Shown: positions 30,853-43,600, numbered from the stretch's first letter. The stretch: DNA of 64,000 bases from Wenzhouxiangella sp042310355 (GCF_042310355.1 NZ_JBHJMR010000001.1:631453-695452), one strand, 5' to 3'. A program made the numbers and translations. The notes: a model not told the origin generated them from the sequence alone.

Positions 30853-31058
30853 GGGTGGTGCTCGGAAAAATGCGTTCCTGGATGGCACGGAAGCTCCACC
30901 CAGGCCAGGCCATCTTTGCGAGGCTCGAGTGTGTATTTCGAACGCCGAGCGCCGAAAGGGCGTCAAACGCAGTGATGCTGGTACATTGACGCCTCCATTG
31001 CTTGCGGAGGCGTCGGCGGCGTTGGCCATCCAGGGGCGCATTTTTCCGAGTACCGCCC
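30853..31058. repeat. Inverted-repeat element B (MITE-like)
   Basis: A 206-bp segment is bounded by 34-bp terminal inverted repeats with four mismatches (30853-30886 and 31025-31058; core CTCGGAAAAATGCG). The interior carries a perfect 9-bp hairpin GACGCCTCC/GGAGGCGTC at 30988-31014. It is similar in size and arm motif to element A, so both may belong to one non-autonomous family. Confidence 0.65.
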
Positions 31059-31092
31059 GCGGCAACTCCAAACCCATCCCGACCCCAACAGA

Positions 31093-32016
31093 TCACTCCC
31101 CAAATAGATCCGGGCTCATCAAGTCGATAAACCGCTCGGCCTGGGGCGAAAGGTAGGCGCCGCGGCGCAGTACCACGCCGTAGGAGCGGCGCGGGAAATA
31201 GCGGCTCATGTCGCGTACCACCAGCTGCTTGCGGTCGGTTTCGGTCAGGCAGATGCTGGTGACGATCGAGATGCCCATGCCCAGCGCCACGTAGCGCTTG
31301 ATGACCTCCCAGCCGCCGACCTCGAGGTTCACCCGGAAGGGCAGGCCGTGCTTCTGGAAGACCAGGTCGACCATCTGGTAGGTGCTCAGGCGCCTCGGCG
31401 GCAGGATCAGGCCGTGCGGGCTGATATCGGTCAGGTCGATCTCACGGCGGCGCGCCAGCGGGTGGTCGCGGCTCATGATCAGGGCCGGGTTGAAGTGCCA
31501 GATCGGCCGGTAGTCGATATCGTCGGGGACGTCGAGCATCGAGCCGACGGCGAAGTCGACGTCGTCGTTGCGGATCATGCCCAGCCCGTCGGCGCCGGTC
31601 ACGTTGTGCAAATGCACGAAGATGCCGGGATGCTGGCGCCGGAAGCGCATCATCAGCGAGGGCAGCAGGTGCAGGATGGTCGACTCGCCGGCCGCGATGC
31701 GGATCTCGCCGCTGTCGAGCGAGCCGTAGCGGCGCTGGAACTCATCGGGCAGGGCGTCCAGGCGGTCGACCAGGGGGCGGGCGATTTCGAGCAGGGCCTT
31801 GCCGGCGGGGGTGAGCTGCAGGCGCGGGCCGTGTCGTTCGAACAGCGGTCGGCCCAGCTCTTCCTCCAGCGCGCGGATCTGCTGGCTGATCGAGGGCTGG
31901 CTGAGGAACAGCCGCTCGGCCGCGGCGGAGACGCTGCCGGTCCGCGCCGTCTGGATGAACGCGCGCAGGTGCTTGAGGAGGTTGCCCTTGTAAGTGGTCA
32001 AAACGCTTGACGCCAA
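31093..32016 (-). CDS. LysR family regulator beside the glyoxylate shunt
   Basis: 307-aa LysR-type regulator. The N-terminal helix-turn-helix (SVSAAAERLFLSQPSISQQI region, about residues 28-50) and a CysB-like effector domain are intact. It is divergent from aceB, so it probably controls aceBA, perhaps in response to a central-carbon metabolite; this is inference from position. No ATG is available near the N-terminus. A TTG at 32016 with GGA nearby is chosen; a TTG at 32001 is the alternative. Confidence 0.88.
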   Translation of the reverse strand: MASSVLTTYKGNLLKHLRAFIQTARTGSVSAAAERLFLSQPSISQQIRALEEELGRPLFERHGPRLQLTPAGKALLEIARPLVDRLDALPDEFQRRYGSLDSGEIRIAAGESTILHLLPSLMMRFRRQHPGIFVHLHNVTGADGLGMIRNDDVDFAVGSMLDVPDDIDYRPIWHFNPALIMSRDHPLARRREIDLTDISPHGLILPPRRLSTYQMVDLVFQKHGLPFRVNLEVGGWEVIKRYVALGMGISIVTSICLTETDRKQLVVRDMSRYFPRRSYGVVLRRGAYLSPQAERFIDLMSPDLFGE

Positions 32017-32132
32017 AGTGTTCCGGACGAAGTATCACATAATCACATACTAAACATCAAAAGATTTAATTCGACAAATAGTTTCGCGGCGCCTAGTCTT
32101 CAAGCATCCATACGTTACGGAATGGAAGGTTG

Positions 32133-33758
32133 ATGAACAAGCAATCCCAGCACCATGATCTCGATCAGGCCGGGGACGGCGGGCTTGAGCTGTCCCGCGA
32201 TCTGCCTTCGGCCGCGAGGCCGTTGTTCTCGAACGGACTGCGCCGCTTGCTGGCCCGCCTGAATCGCCGCTACCGCGGCCGGGTCGACGCCCTGCTCGAA
32301 GCGCGACAGGAGTTTCAGGCGCGCCTTGACGCCGGAGCGGTTCCCGATTTCCCCGCCGAGACGGCCGAGATTCGCTCGGCCGACTGGAAAGTGGCGCCGA
32401 TTCCCGCCGACCTGCGCGACCGCCGCGTCGAGATTACCGGCCCGGTCGATCGCAAGATGATCATCAATGCCCTCAATTCCGACGCGAAGGTTTTCATGGC
32501 CGACTTCGAGGACTCCTCGACGCCGAGCTGGGAGAACATGATCGACGGGCAGGTCAACCTGTTCGACGCCGTGCGCCGCAGTATCGAGTTCACGGCCGAC
32601 AACGGCAAGCACTACCGGCTCGAGCCCGATCCGGCCGTGCTGATCGTGCGTCCGCGCGGCTGGCATCTTGACGAAAAGCACGTGCGCGAGGGTGACCGGG
32701 CGGTTCCGGGCGGCATTTTCGACGCGGCCGTCTACCTGTACAACAACGCCCAGTCCCTGATCGACCAGGGCAGCGGCCCCTACCTGTACCTGCCCAAGCT
32801 CGAGAATCGGCACGAAGCGGAACTGTGGGAGCGGGTGCTGACCGATATCGAGGGTGCGCTCGAGCTCAAGCCCGGAACCGTCAAGGTCACCGTGTTGATC
32901 GAGACGATCACGGCGGTCTTCGAGATGGACGAGATCCTGCACGCACTCAAAAGCCGCATCGTCGGCCTCAACTGCGGCCGATGGGATTACATTTTCAGCT
33001 ATATCAAGCGTTTCCGGCACCATGCTGACAAAGTGCTTCCGGATCGCGCACAGGTCACCATGACGGTGCCCTTCCTCAAGGCCTATTCCCAGCTGTTGAT
33101 CAAGACCTGCCATCGCCGCGGGGCATTTGCCATGGGCGGCATGGCCGCGCAGATTCCCATCAAGGGCGACGAGAAAGCCAACGCGGCGGCGATCCAGAAG
33201 GTGCGCGAAGACAAGGAGCGCGAGGCCGGTGACGGCCACGACGGCACCTGGGTCGCCCACCCGGGGCTGATTCCGCTGGCCATGGAGATCTTCGACGAGC
33301 ACCTGGGCGACAAGCCCAACCAGCTCGACAAGCTGCGCGAGGACGTCTCGGTGAGCGCCGAAGCGCTGGTGGCGCCCTGCGAGGGCAGCATCACCGAGGC
33401 CGGGGTGCGGGGCAACATCAATGTCGCCATCCGCTACATGGGGGCCTGGCTGGCCGGGCAGGGCTGTGTGCCGATCAACCACCTGATGGAGGACGCCGCC
33501 ACCGCCGAGATTGCCCGTGCGCAGCTCTGGCAGTGGGCCCGCCACGCCCGCGGCATGCTCGAGGACGGGACCAACATCGACCTCGACCTGATCCGTCGCT
33601 GGCAGGGCGAAGAACTGGAGAAGATCCGCGCCGATCTCGGCGACGAGGCCTTTTCCAGCGGCCACTTCCTGCGCGCGGCCGAACTGCTTTACGAAGTCAC
33701 CGCCGACGATGGCTTCGTCGAATTTCTCACGTTGCCGGGCTACGAACGGCTCGACTGA
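32133..33758 (+). CDS. aceB: Malate synthase A
   Basis: 541-aa malate synthase condensing glyoxylate with acetyl-CoA. The conserved VFMADFEDSSTP segment, the GLNCGRWDYIFSYIK signature and the C-terminal catalytic Asp region (NHLMEDAATAEI) are present. The length matches the A isoform. The ATG at 32133 follows GGAAGG at close spacing. It forms the glyoxylate-shunt operon with aceA 30 bp downstream and is divergent from the LysR gene. Confidence 0.97.
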   Translation: MNKQSQHHDLDQAGDGGLELSRDLPSAARPLFSNGLRRLLARLNRRYRGRVDALLEARQEFQARLDAGAVPDFPAETAEIRSADWKVAPIPADLRDRRVEITGPVDRKMIINALNSDAKVFMADFEDSSTPSWENMIDGQVNLFDAVRRSIEFTADNGKHYRLEPDPAVLIVRPRGWHLDEKHVREGDRAVPGGIFDAAVYLYNNAQSLIDQGSGPYLYLPKLENRHEAELWERVLTDIEGALELKPGTVKVTVLIETITAVFEMDEILHALKSRIVGLNCGRWDYIFSYIKRFRHHADKVLPDRAQVTMTVPFLKAYSQLLIKTCHRRGAFAMGGMAAQIPIKGDEKANAAAIQKVREDKEREAGDGHDGTWVAHPGLIPLAMEIFDEHLGDKPNQLDKLREDVSVSAEALVAPCEGSITEAGVRGNINVAIRYMGAWLAGQGCVPINHLMEDAATAEIARAQLWQWARHARGMLEDGTNIDLDLIRRWQGEELEKIRADLGDEAFSSGHFLRAAELLYEVTADDGFVEFLTLPGYERLD

Positions 33759-33788
33759 TACTACGACTGAACTTACCGGAGCAAGCGC

Positions 33789-35084
<1,296 letters not shown>

Positions 35085-35099
35085 GGAGGCTCCGGGACT

Positions 35100-35130
35100 C
35101 ACCCGCACGGCCGTTGTAGCCGTGCGGGTG
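35100..35130. terminator. 12-bp perfect hairpin between aceA and kaiB
   Basis: CACCCGCACGGC pairs perfectly with GCCGTGCGGGTG across a 7-nt loop. It lies between two convergent stop codons, so a bidirectional terminator role is likely. However, neither strand has a U-tract after it, so it may instead act as an mRNA 3'-end stabiliser. Confidence 0.5.
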
Positions 35131-35141
35131 ATATCAGGCGG

Positions 35142-35444
35142 CTAGCCGATATCGCCCAGGAAGGCGAGCAGCTTGCGTTCGTCGGACAGGTCACCGTAGA
35201 GCACGGAGATCCCTCCATCCTGGCCCGTTCGCAGCAGCGCGGGCGTGGCGAAGACCGACAGGCTCACCGACTGCTCCGGATGGGCGAGCAGGTCGATTTC
35301 CAGCGGTTGGATTGCTTTCCTGTCCAGTGTCTTCAGGGCCTCGGCCAGATTGGCCCGGGCCCGCCGCGATCTCGGCGCGTCGCCGGTCACCAGGAGGGTC
35401 AGGGCGGGTACAGCCGATTCGCCTTGCGTGGTTTCGGCGTTCAC
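35142..35444 (-). CDS. kaiB: KaiB-family protein
   Basis: 100-aa thioredoxin-like KaiB protein, about the length of cyanobacterial KaiB. The first strand (LTLLVTGDAPRS), the central PLEIDLLAHPEQ segment and the FATPALLR strand match the family. In cyanobacteria KaiB switches fold and binds the KaiC CI ring. Its start overlaps the kaiC stop by 4 bp, so the two are translationally coupled. No kaiA is present nearby, as usual outside cyanobacteria. Confidence 0.85.
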   Translation of the reverse strand: MNAETTQGESAVPALTLLVTGDAPRSRRARANLAEALKTLDRKAIQPLEIDLLAHPEQSVSLSVFATPALLRTGQDGGISVLYGDLSDERKLLAFLGDIG

Positions 35445-37135
35445 TTGCTGCCTCCTTCTTCGTCGCGGCCGCGATCGGATTGGCGCCGCCGTTTCATCTG
35501 CTCGGTGTGTTGGCGATCCATCCGATCAACTTCACCGGAGGTTTGCTCCTGCAGTTCGAGCTCGGTCTGCAGGCGGTCCATCTCGCTGCGCGTCTGTTCG
35601 ATGCGGCGCTCGAGCTCCTGGCGGCGCTGCGTTCGCTCCATGGCGGCGCGCCGCGTTGCCGCGCGCTCCTCGCTTTCCTTCTGCGCCCGGGCGGTACCCA
35701 TCAGCACCTCCGTGCCGTACTCGTAGACATCGGCCAGGTCGATGCCCTGTGCGGACAGGACCAGCTCGCGCTGCTGGTTGGAATGGGCCGTTCCGCGCGA
35801 TTTCACGATCGACAGCGAGCGGTTGCGCTCGCCGGCGCGCACGTTGTAGTCGAGCACGATCCAGGTATCGGCAATGGTCGAGACGTGCACCAGGGTGGTC
35901 TCGCCCTCGGGGTCGCCCTCACCGTTGAGTGATGTCAGGACCGTCGTGATGCCCCGACCGCGCGCGAGTGCCAGCAAGCGTTCGATGGCGGACCCGGTGC
36001 CCTCGGAACCGGTGGCTTTCATCAGCGCCGAAACCGGGTCGATGACCAGGCAGTGCGGTTCGAATTCCTCGATCAGGCGCTGGATATGAAGGAAGTGCTC
36101 GCTGATCAGCGCAGACCAGGCTGAAAGCGCGCAGAATCGGAGCCGTCCTGCGTCGATGTGTGACTGAAGGTCGATACCAACGGACGCCAGATTGCGTACA
36201 TAGGGTGCTTCGACTTCGTCGAAGCTGACGTACAGGGTTCGCCCGCCGCGCCCGGCCGCCGCCTCGGCGAAACTGGCTGCCAGCGTGCTCTTGGCGGTGC
36301 CGGGGCGGCCCGATATCAGCGTGCTGGAGCCGTGGTAGGGTCCGCCGCCGAGCAGCTGGTCGAGGCGATCGATGCCGGTGCTCACGCGTTGCGTGCCGGC
36401 GGTTGCCGGCTCTTTGCTCGGGGCCGACTGGTAGGGCAACTGAATGCCGTCGTCGTCCATGACAAGCGGCACAACGTCGGTCACGTGAGCTGATCCGCGA
36501 TACTTGGCCACCTGGATATGACGGTTCAGGCGACGGTCGATGACCCTTGCCGTCAGCAGCAGTATCGTCGGCAGCAGAAACTCGATGCCGTCGAGATGGC
36601 GGGGCGACAAGCCCCGCTCATCCAGTTTGCCGCTGATCAAGAGGGTCCAGCCGCATTTTTCACAGTACTCGTTGATCTGCCGTACCTGGTCGGCGGCAAT
36701 GCTCGGATCGGGCTGGTGCTGCAGCAATTGATCGATGCCGTCGATCACGATCCAGGCATTGTCGAAGCGATCGGCCTGTGCCGAGATCGCCCCGAGGAGG
36801 GCGTCGATATCGAACCCACCGGAGACTTCGGTGCCGGCGGGCGTGCGTGCGTCGATAATCGACCAGGCATCCGAGTCGATCAGTTCACCCCCCCAGCGAA
36901 ACGAGTCGGCGCTGCGTCGGAGTTGCCCGAGCGACTCTTCGAAGGTAACGAAAACACCGCCGTCACCACGGCCGACCGCGTTGGCCAGGAGCTGCAGGCC
37001 GAGCACGGTCTTGCCTGTGCCGGGTTGTCCGAGTACAAGGGTTGCCTGACCTTCAGGCAATCCACCGTGGGTAAGCCGGTCCAGGCCGGGGATGCCGGTC
37101 GGCCGCTTTTGCAGACGCCAGTCCGTGGTGCTCAT
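35441..37135 (-). CDS. kaiC: Double-domain KaiC-family ATPase/autokinase
   Basis: 564-aa protein with two RecA-like KaiC domains. CI has Walker A GQPGTGKT (36-43) and the catalytic pair E66-E67. CII has GRPGTAKS (276-283), with D306-E307 at the pair position. The cyanobacterial autophosphorylation site is conserved as S419-T420 in VHVSTIADTW, with a Thr five residues before the Ser. A C-terminal Arg/Glu-rich coiled coil (about 485-560) replaces the KaiA-binding tail. The ATG at 37135 has AGGA 11 nt upstream. It follows the GGDEF/EAL gene by 34 bp and overlaps kaiB. Confidence 0.92.
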   Translation of the reverse strand: MSTTDWRLQKRPTGIPGLDRLTHGGLPEGQATLVLGQPGTGKTVLGLQLLANAVGRGDGGVFVTFEESLGQLRRSADSFRWGGELIDSDAWSIIDARTPAGTEVSGGFDIDALLGAISAQADRFDNAWIVIDGIDQLLQHQPDPSIAADQVRQINEYCEKCGWTLLISGKLDERGLSPRHLDGIEFLLPTILLLTARVIDRRLNRHIQVAKYRGSAHVTDVVPLVMDDDGIQLPYQSAPSKEPATAGTQRVSTGIDRLDQLLGGGPYHGSSTLISGRPGTAKSTLAASFAEAAAGRGGRTLYVSFDEVEAPYVRNLASVGIDLQSHIDAGRLRFCALSAWSALISEHFLHIQRLIEEFEPHCLVIDPVSALMKATGSEGTGSAIERLLALARGRGITTVLTSLNGEGDPEGETTLVHVSTIADTWIVLDYNVRAGERNRSLSIVKSRGTAHSNQQRELVLSAQGIDLADVYEYGTEVLMGTARAQKESEERAATRRAAMERTQRRQELERRIEQTRSEMDRLQTELELQEQTSGEVDRMDRQHTEQMKRRRQSDRGRDEEGGSK

Positions 37136-37169
37136 CTTATGCAGTCCTGTTGTTTGGGGCGGGCGGTCA

Positions 37170-40100
37170 TCAGCCGTCGCGATCGCTCGCGCCCAGGGGT
37201 AGATTACTGCGCTTTTCGAGCAGCCAGCGAAAGTCCTCGCCGGCCAGGGGCATACTATAGTAGTAGCCTTGGCCTTCGTAACAGCCCATTTCCAGCAACG
37301 CCTCGGCAACCTCTTTCGTTTCAATGCCTTCGGCCACCGCCTCGGCGTCCAGTGCCCAGGCGAGGTTCATGATCGCGCGCACGATGTCCCGGCTGTAGCG
37401 GTCGTCGAGGAGCCGATTGACGAAGCCCTGGTCGATCTTGATCTCGTCGAAGGGATAGCGCTGCAGGTACAGCAGCGAGGAGTAGCCGGTGCCGAAGTCG
37501 TCCAGGGCCAGTCTCACGCCCAGGTTGCTCAGATCTCTGAGTTCCGCCAGCAAGCGGTCGGACTGACGCTCGAAAACGCTCTCGGTGATCTCCAGGGAGA
37601 GCTGCGAGGCATCGACATCGAATTCCGCGAGCGCGGCCCGAACCTTGGCGGGAAAGTCGCCGATCATGAACTGGATCTGCGAGACATTCACGGCCACCCG
37701 CACCGTCGTGAGCCCGGCGTCCTGCCAGCCGCGAAGCTGCCTGCAGGCGGCTCGCAGCACCCAGTCGCCGATCGGCCCGATCAGCTGGCTTTGCTCGGCG
37801 ACCGGGATGAACACTCCCGGCGGCAGCAATCCGCGCTCAGGGTGCTGCCAGCGAATCAGCGCCTCGGCCGCGATCATCCGGCCGTTGCCGAGACTGACCT
37901 TGGGCTGGAAATGCAGCTCGAACTCGTCGGCCTCGAGGGCGCGCCGGAGCTCCGAGGTCAGCTGGATTCGTTCGCGCGTTTGCTTGTTCAACCCTTCGCT
38001 GAAAGCGAGCCAGGGGGTCTCCCCGATATCGTCGTCACGATTCTCGAACAAGGCCAGCTCGGCCTCTCGAACCAGGTCCTGGGGGCTGCGGCGCTGACCG
38101 CCGAGCAGGGTGTAGCCGATGCGGACCGCAACCTCGATATCCAGCCCGGTTTCGTCCGGGTGGAACGGTTCGTCCACGGCGGCAGCGATGTGCCGGAGCC
38201 GATCGTCCGCGGAGATTCCCGATGCATCGGGCAGGTAAACCACGAACTCGTCGCCGCCTGTTCGCCCGGCCAGCCCTTGCTCTCCTGAACGGTGCTGCAG
38301 GCGGCGGCCGAGCTCCACCAGCACCCGGTCGCCGGCTTCGTAGCCGTGGGCGTCGTTGATATCGTGCTGGCCGACCACATCGAGCATTGCGACGATACCG
38401 CCGGCGGGCCACTCATCCCGCTCGAATCGCTGGCCGAGCCGCTCGGCGAAGCCGTTGCGCGAGTGCAGCCCCGTCAGGGAGTCCTCGTAGGCGAGCCGGT
38501 TGAGTTCTTGTTCGGCCAGCTTGCGTTGGGTGATGTCGATGTGCATGGCGACGGCGCCGCCGGCTGCGCTTCCCGCCGACGTCAGGCGGCTGAACATCGC
38601 GCGGAACCAGCGTTTCTTGTCGGGGGAGTGGCATGGGTATTCGAGGGCGAAGGTCTCGCGCTTGCCTCCGAGTACGTCCTTGAGGCCATCGGCCACGGTC
38701 TGCGCTTCTTTCGAACACTCGCCTTCGGCGGCTTCACAAAGCCTGACGTAATTGGTGCCGACACCGAAATCGGAACCGCCGTTGCGAAACTGATTCTGCT
38801 CACCGAAGTGACGCCATTGGTCGTTGACGTCCATGATCTTGCCGCATTTGTCGAGCATTGCAATGTGGGCGGGCAGGGAGTTGATCAGAGCCTGGCGGAC
38901 ACCCAAGGCGGCATCCAGTTCGTCGCGTGAGGCACGCAGGGCGGCTTCGTGCGCCTGCAGCCGCTCCAGCATGCGGTGGTTCTCCGTGACGTCCCGGAAG
39001 AACACGGCGATCCCTTCCGTCCAGGGATAGGCGTGGACATCGAACCAGGCTTGCAGCGGCTCGAAGAACTCGTCCGCCGTCGTGGAGATCCGTGCTTCCA
39101 TGGCATCAACCAGTGCGCGTTCTGTGGCGCTGCCGGCCAGTTCAGGAAACTGATCCCACAGGGTCGAACCGATCAACTCGTCGCGTGATTTGCCGAGAAT
39201 TCGACCGCCCTCGGCGTTGACATAGGTATATCGCCATTGCTCGTCGAAAGCGACAAAGCCGTCCGTAATGGCTTCGAGCATAGCTGCCAGCCGGTCGGAC
39301 AGATGGCGGCTTTCTTGCTCGAGCGCCTTGCGCTCAGAGATATCCTGGAAGGCGCCCTGTACTCTTATGATGTTTCTCTGTTTGTCGTAAACGGGCTCGC
39401 CAACAGTTCGCACCCACCGTCGCTGGCCTTCTGCGTCCACGACCTGGAGCTCCTCGTCGTAGGACTCGCCCTGTTCGGCACAGGCCTCGAAAACCTGGCT
39501 GATACGCTCGCGAAATTCGGGAGCGTAGAAGTGAATGCCTTCCTCGACTGAGGGTGTGTATCCACGCGGCATACCGTGAATCTCCGCCACCACGTCTGAC
39601 CATTCGCAGGTCATGGAATCCAGATTCACCGCCCATGCCCCGAAACGAGCCGCCCGTCCGGCCACGTCGAGCAGAGCGCCCTGACGCTTCAGCTCCTTCT
39701 GTGCCGCATCGCGCTCGTCCAGCGTGCGGTTGAGCGTTTCGGCCAGGCGAGAGAGCTCGTCGTTGCCGGTGACCGGGGCTCGGGCGTCGTTTTCGCCCGC
39801 CCGTCGGCGCTCGAGGGTGTTGGCCATTAGGCGGACAGGGTGTGCAATGCGGCGGTGAATCAGTGCGAAGGCGACGACGCACAGGGCACCGAAGAGCAGG
39901 GCCGCGCCGGCAAGGGTAGCGCCGATCCAGGTCGCCTCGCGCGTAATCGCCCGTTGACGCTCGCGCAGCGCACGGTCGAGAGCGCTGTCGAGCGCGATGC
40001 CCTGTCCGGCAACCTGGTGCATGACGATCCGGCTGCGTGCGGGTACTTCGAGCGGCTCGAGGTAGCGGTCGGGTCGTGCCAGTTCATTGCCGTATTCGCC

Positions 40101-40439
40101 GGCCTGCAGGGCTGCCTCGACGGAATCGACCAATTGCGCCACGCGCCTTGCAGCCTTGCGTGCATCGGGATGAAGCTCACCGATTTCTTCCAGCTCCCGT
40201 CGAATGGCCTTGGCCTCGGCGACGTAGGTTTTCCAGCGCCCAGGGTCGGCGCCGAAAAGGACCAGGCTGTCGCTGGCGGCGGAAAACTCGTCGATGCGGG
40301 CGCTTAGCTCCAGCAGTTCGCCGATCGCCTCTTGCCGCTGGTAGATTTCCTGGCCGCTGTCGATGCTCAGGACCAGAAGCAGCAGCATGCCCGCCACGCA
40401 GACCGCGACGCTGAACCGCGACAACCGGTCCAGGTTCAC
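37170..40439 (-). CDS. Membrane PAS-GGDEF-EAL cyclic-di-GMP protein
   Basis: 1089-aa sensor. TM1 covers about residues 9-27, a helical periplasmic domain about 28-168 and TM2 about 169-195. A HAMP-like region and three PAS-type domains (about 255-370, 378-490 and 510-640) follow, then GGDEF (about 650-800) and EAL (about 825-1070). The GGDEF motif is intact at 728-732, although the DxD metal pair reads D-V-V. EAL (859-861), DDFGTG (980-985), KID and AEGIET are intact, so phosphodiesterase activity is likely and cyclase activity plausible. It starts 4 bp inside the upstream small gene and is followed by kaiC. Confidence 0.93.
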   Translation of the reverse strand: MNLDRLSRFSVAVCVAGMLLLLVLSIDSGQEIYQRQEAIGELLELSARIDEFSAASDSLVLFGADPGRWKTYVAEAKAIRRELEEIGELHPDARKAARRVAQLVDSVEAALQAGEYGNELARPDRYLEPLEVPARSRIVMHQVAGQGIALDSALDRALRERQRAITREATWIGATLAGAALLFGALCVVAFALIHRRIAHPVRLMANTLERRRAGENDARAPVTGNDELSRLAETLNRTLDERDAAQKELKRQGALLDVAGRAARFGAWAVNLDSMTCEWSDVVAEIHGMPRGYTPSVEEGIHFYAPEFRERISQVFEACAEQGESYDEELQVVDAEGQRRWVRTVGEPVYDKQRNIIRVQGAFQDISERKALEQESRHLSDRLAAMLEAITDGFVAFDEQWRYTYVNAEGGRILGKSRDELIGSTLWDQFPELAGSATERALVDAMEARISTTADEFFEPLQAWFDVHAYPWTEGIAVFFRDVTENHRMLERLQAHEAALRASRDELDAALGVRQALINSLPAHIAMLDKCGKIMDVNDQWRHFGEQNQFRNGGSDFGVGTNYVRLCEAAEGECSKEAQTVADGLKDVLGGKRETFALEYPCHSPDKKRWFRAMFSRLTSAGSAAGGAVAMHIDITQRKLAEQELNRLAYEDSLTGLHSRNGFAERLGQRFERDEWPAGGIVAMLDVVGQHDINDAHGYEAGDRVLVELGRRLQHRSGEQGLAGRTGGDEFVVYLPDASGISADDRLRHIAAAVDEPFHPDETGLDIEVAVRIGYTLLGGQRRSPQDLVREAELALFENRDDDIGETPWLAFSEGLNKQTRERIQLTSELRRALEADEFELHFQPKVSLGNGRMIAAEALIRWQHPERGLLPPGVFIPVAEQSQLIGPIGDWVLRAACRQLRGWQDAGLTTVRVAVNVSQIQFMIGDFPAKVRAALAEFDVDASQLSLEITESVFERQSDRLLAELRDLSNLGVRLALDDFGTGYSSLLYLQRYPFDEIKIDQGFVNRLLDDRYSRDIVRAIMNLAWALDAEAVAEGIETKEVAEALLEMGCYEGQGYYYSMPLAGEDFRWLLEKRSNLPLGASDRDG

Positions 40440-40693
40440 GGGCCAGTGTCCGGCGAATCGGCCTTCGGGATGCGCACCGCGTCGGGCTTCAGATCGCGCA
40501 ACGGGCCGGGTTCAATCAGGTCGAGATTCTGCTTGGCGAAGAGTTGCAGCTCCTCGGTGACGATCGTCGGCACGTCCCCCAGGTAGATTGCGCTCGCGAT
40601 GCGAACGGGGGCCTGCGACTGCCGGGCGTGGAGGGCGGATGCCGCGGACAGGGCCATAACGGCCATGGCGATGGTCTTGATCCACGCTCGCAA
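40436..40693 (-). pseudogene. Truncated NitT/TauT-type substrate-binding protein remnant
   Basis: 85-aa product. A signal peptide (MAVMALSAASALHA region) is followed by the first strand-helix of a periplasmic substrate-binding protein (VRIASAIYLGDVPTIVTEE, then LQLFAKQNLDL). It then runs directly into a short polar tail and stops. Full proteins are about 300-340 aa, so most of the domain is missing, possibly through an in-frame deletion. The TTG at 40693 has GAGGGGG 5 nt upstream; longer starts exist. The stop overlaps the next start by 4 bp, preserving coupling to the PAS-GGDEF-EAL gene. Confidence 0.55.
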
Positions 40694-40904
40694 TTCAACC
40701 CCCTCATTTTGCCCGGCATTTGCATCGTTTGATGCGTCGAGCGTGCCACTTTCCGTTCGCATGTGCAACGTTATCACGACTTCCTGATGGAAGGCCGATG
40801 CGCCCTCTACCAGGGGGCGGCGTATCGGGCTTCGGGCGCTTGAAAAGCCCTCGCGGCTGCCGCAGTATGATGTTTATCATGAATACTTGGTACAGCCCAC
40901 GCCG

Positions 40905-41240
40905 ATGAGCGAAAAGGAACAGCATTCCGACCCCAACAGCGGCGAGGGCCTGGCGCTCGAGGAAGCGCGCCCGAAAGTTCGAAAGCCGCCGCTGTACAAG
41001 GTCGTCATCCTCAACGACGACTACACCCCGATGGAGTTCGTGGTCGAAGTCCTGCAGCGCTTCTTCAGCCTGTCGCACGACAAGGCCACGAGCATCATGC
41101 TGCACGTCCATACCCGTGGCCGCGGTGTGGCCGGCGTGTTCACCTACGAGATCGCCGAGACCAAGGTGGTGATGGTCAACGACTACGCCCGCGAGCACCA
41201 GCATCCGCTACAGTGCACCCTGGAAGAGACCGATGACTGA
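40905..41240 (+). CDS. clpS: ATP-dependent Clp protease adaptor ClpS
   Basis: 111-aa N-degron adaptor delivering substrates to ClpAP. The conserved YKVVILNDDYTPMEFVVEVL segment supplies the substrate pocket and NDD motif. HTRGRGVAGVFTYEIAETK is the typical helix-strand end. The ATG at 40905 fits the family; a TTG at 40887 in frame would add six residues. clpA follows after 83 bp. A TATGAT box at 40866-40871 may be the -10. Confidence 0.94.
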   Translation: MSEKEQHSDPNSGEGLALEEARPKVRKPPLYKVVILNDDYTPMEFVVEVLQRFFSLSHDKATSIMLHVHTRGRGVAGVFTYEIAETKVVMVNDYAREHQHPLQCTLEETDD

Positions 41241-41323
41241 GCGCGCGCAGGGAATCATCGGCGCCCGGCAGGGTCTGAACTTTTCGAAGTCAAACGAATT
41301 TTCGCAAGCGCAAGGTTGCCCAG

Positions 41324-43600
<2,277 letters not shown>

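Larger units (their letters stand above)
30520..31092. other. 573-bp non-coding region with two inverted-repeat elements
   Basis: No credible gene lies here. Just upstream of mnmA is a T/G-rich stretch (30530-30590). Two inverted-repeat elements follow, at 30597-30787 and 30853-31058. Open frames crossing the region on both strands translate to low-complexity Arg/Pro-rich sequence and mirror each other because of the repeats. Confidence 0.75.

Noticed and set aside
30520..31077. Upstream extension of the mnmA frame, and a 333-codon plus-strand frame across the same region
   Set aside because: The extra residues derive from inverted-repeat elements and are Arg/Pro-rich. MnmA homology begins at 30519.
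30800..31096. 98-codon minus-strand frame across element B
   Set aside because: It lies entirely within an inverted-repeat element; the translation looks like the recurrent spurious proteins that such repeats produce.
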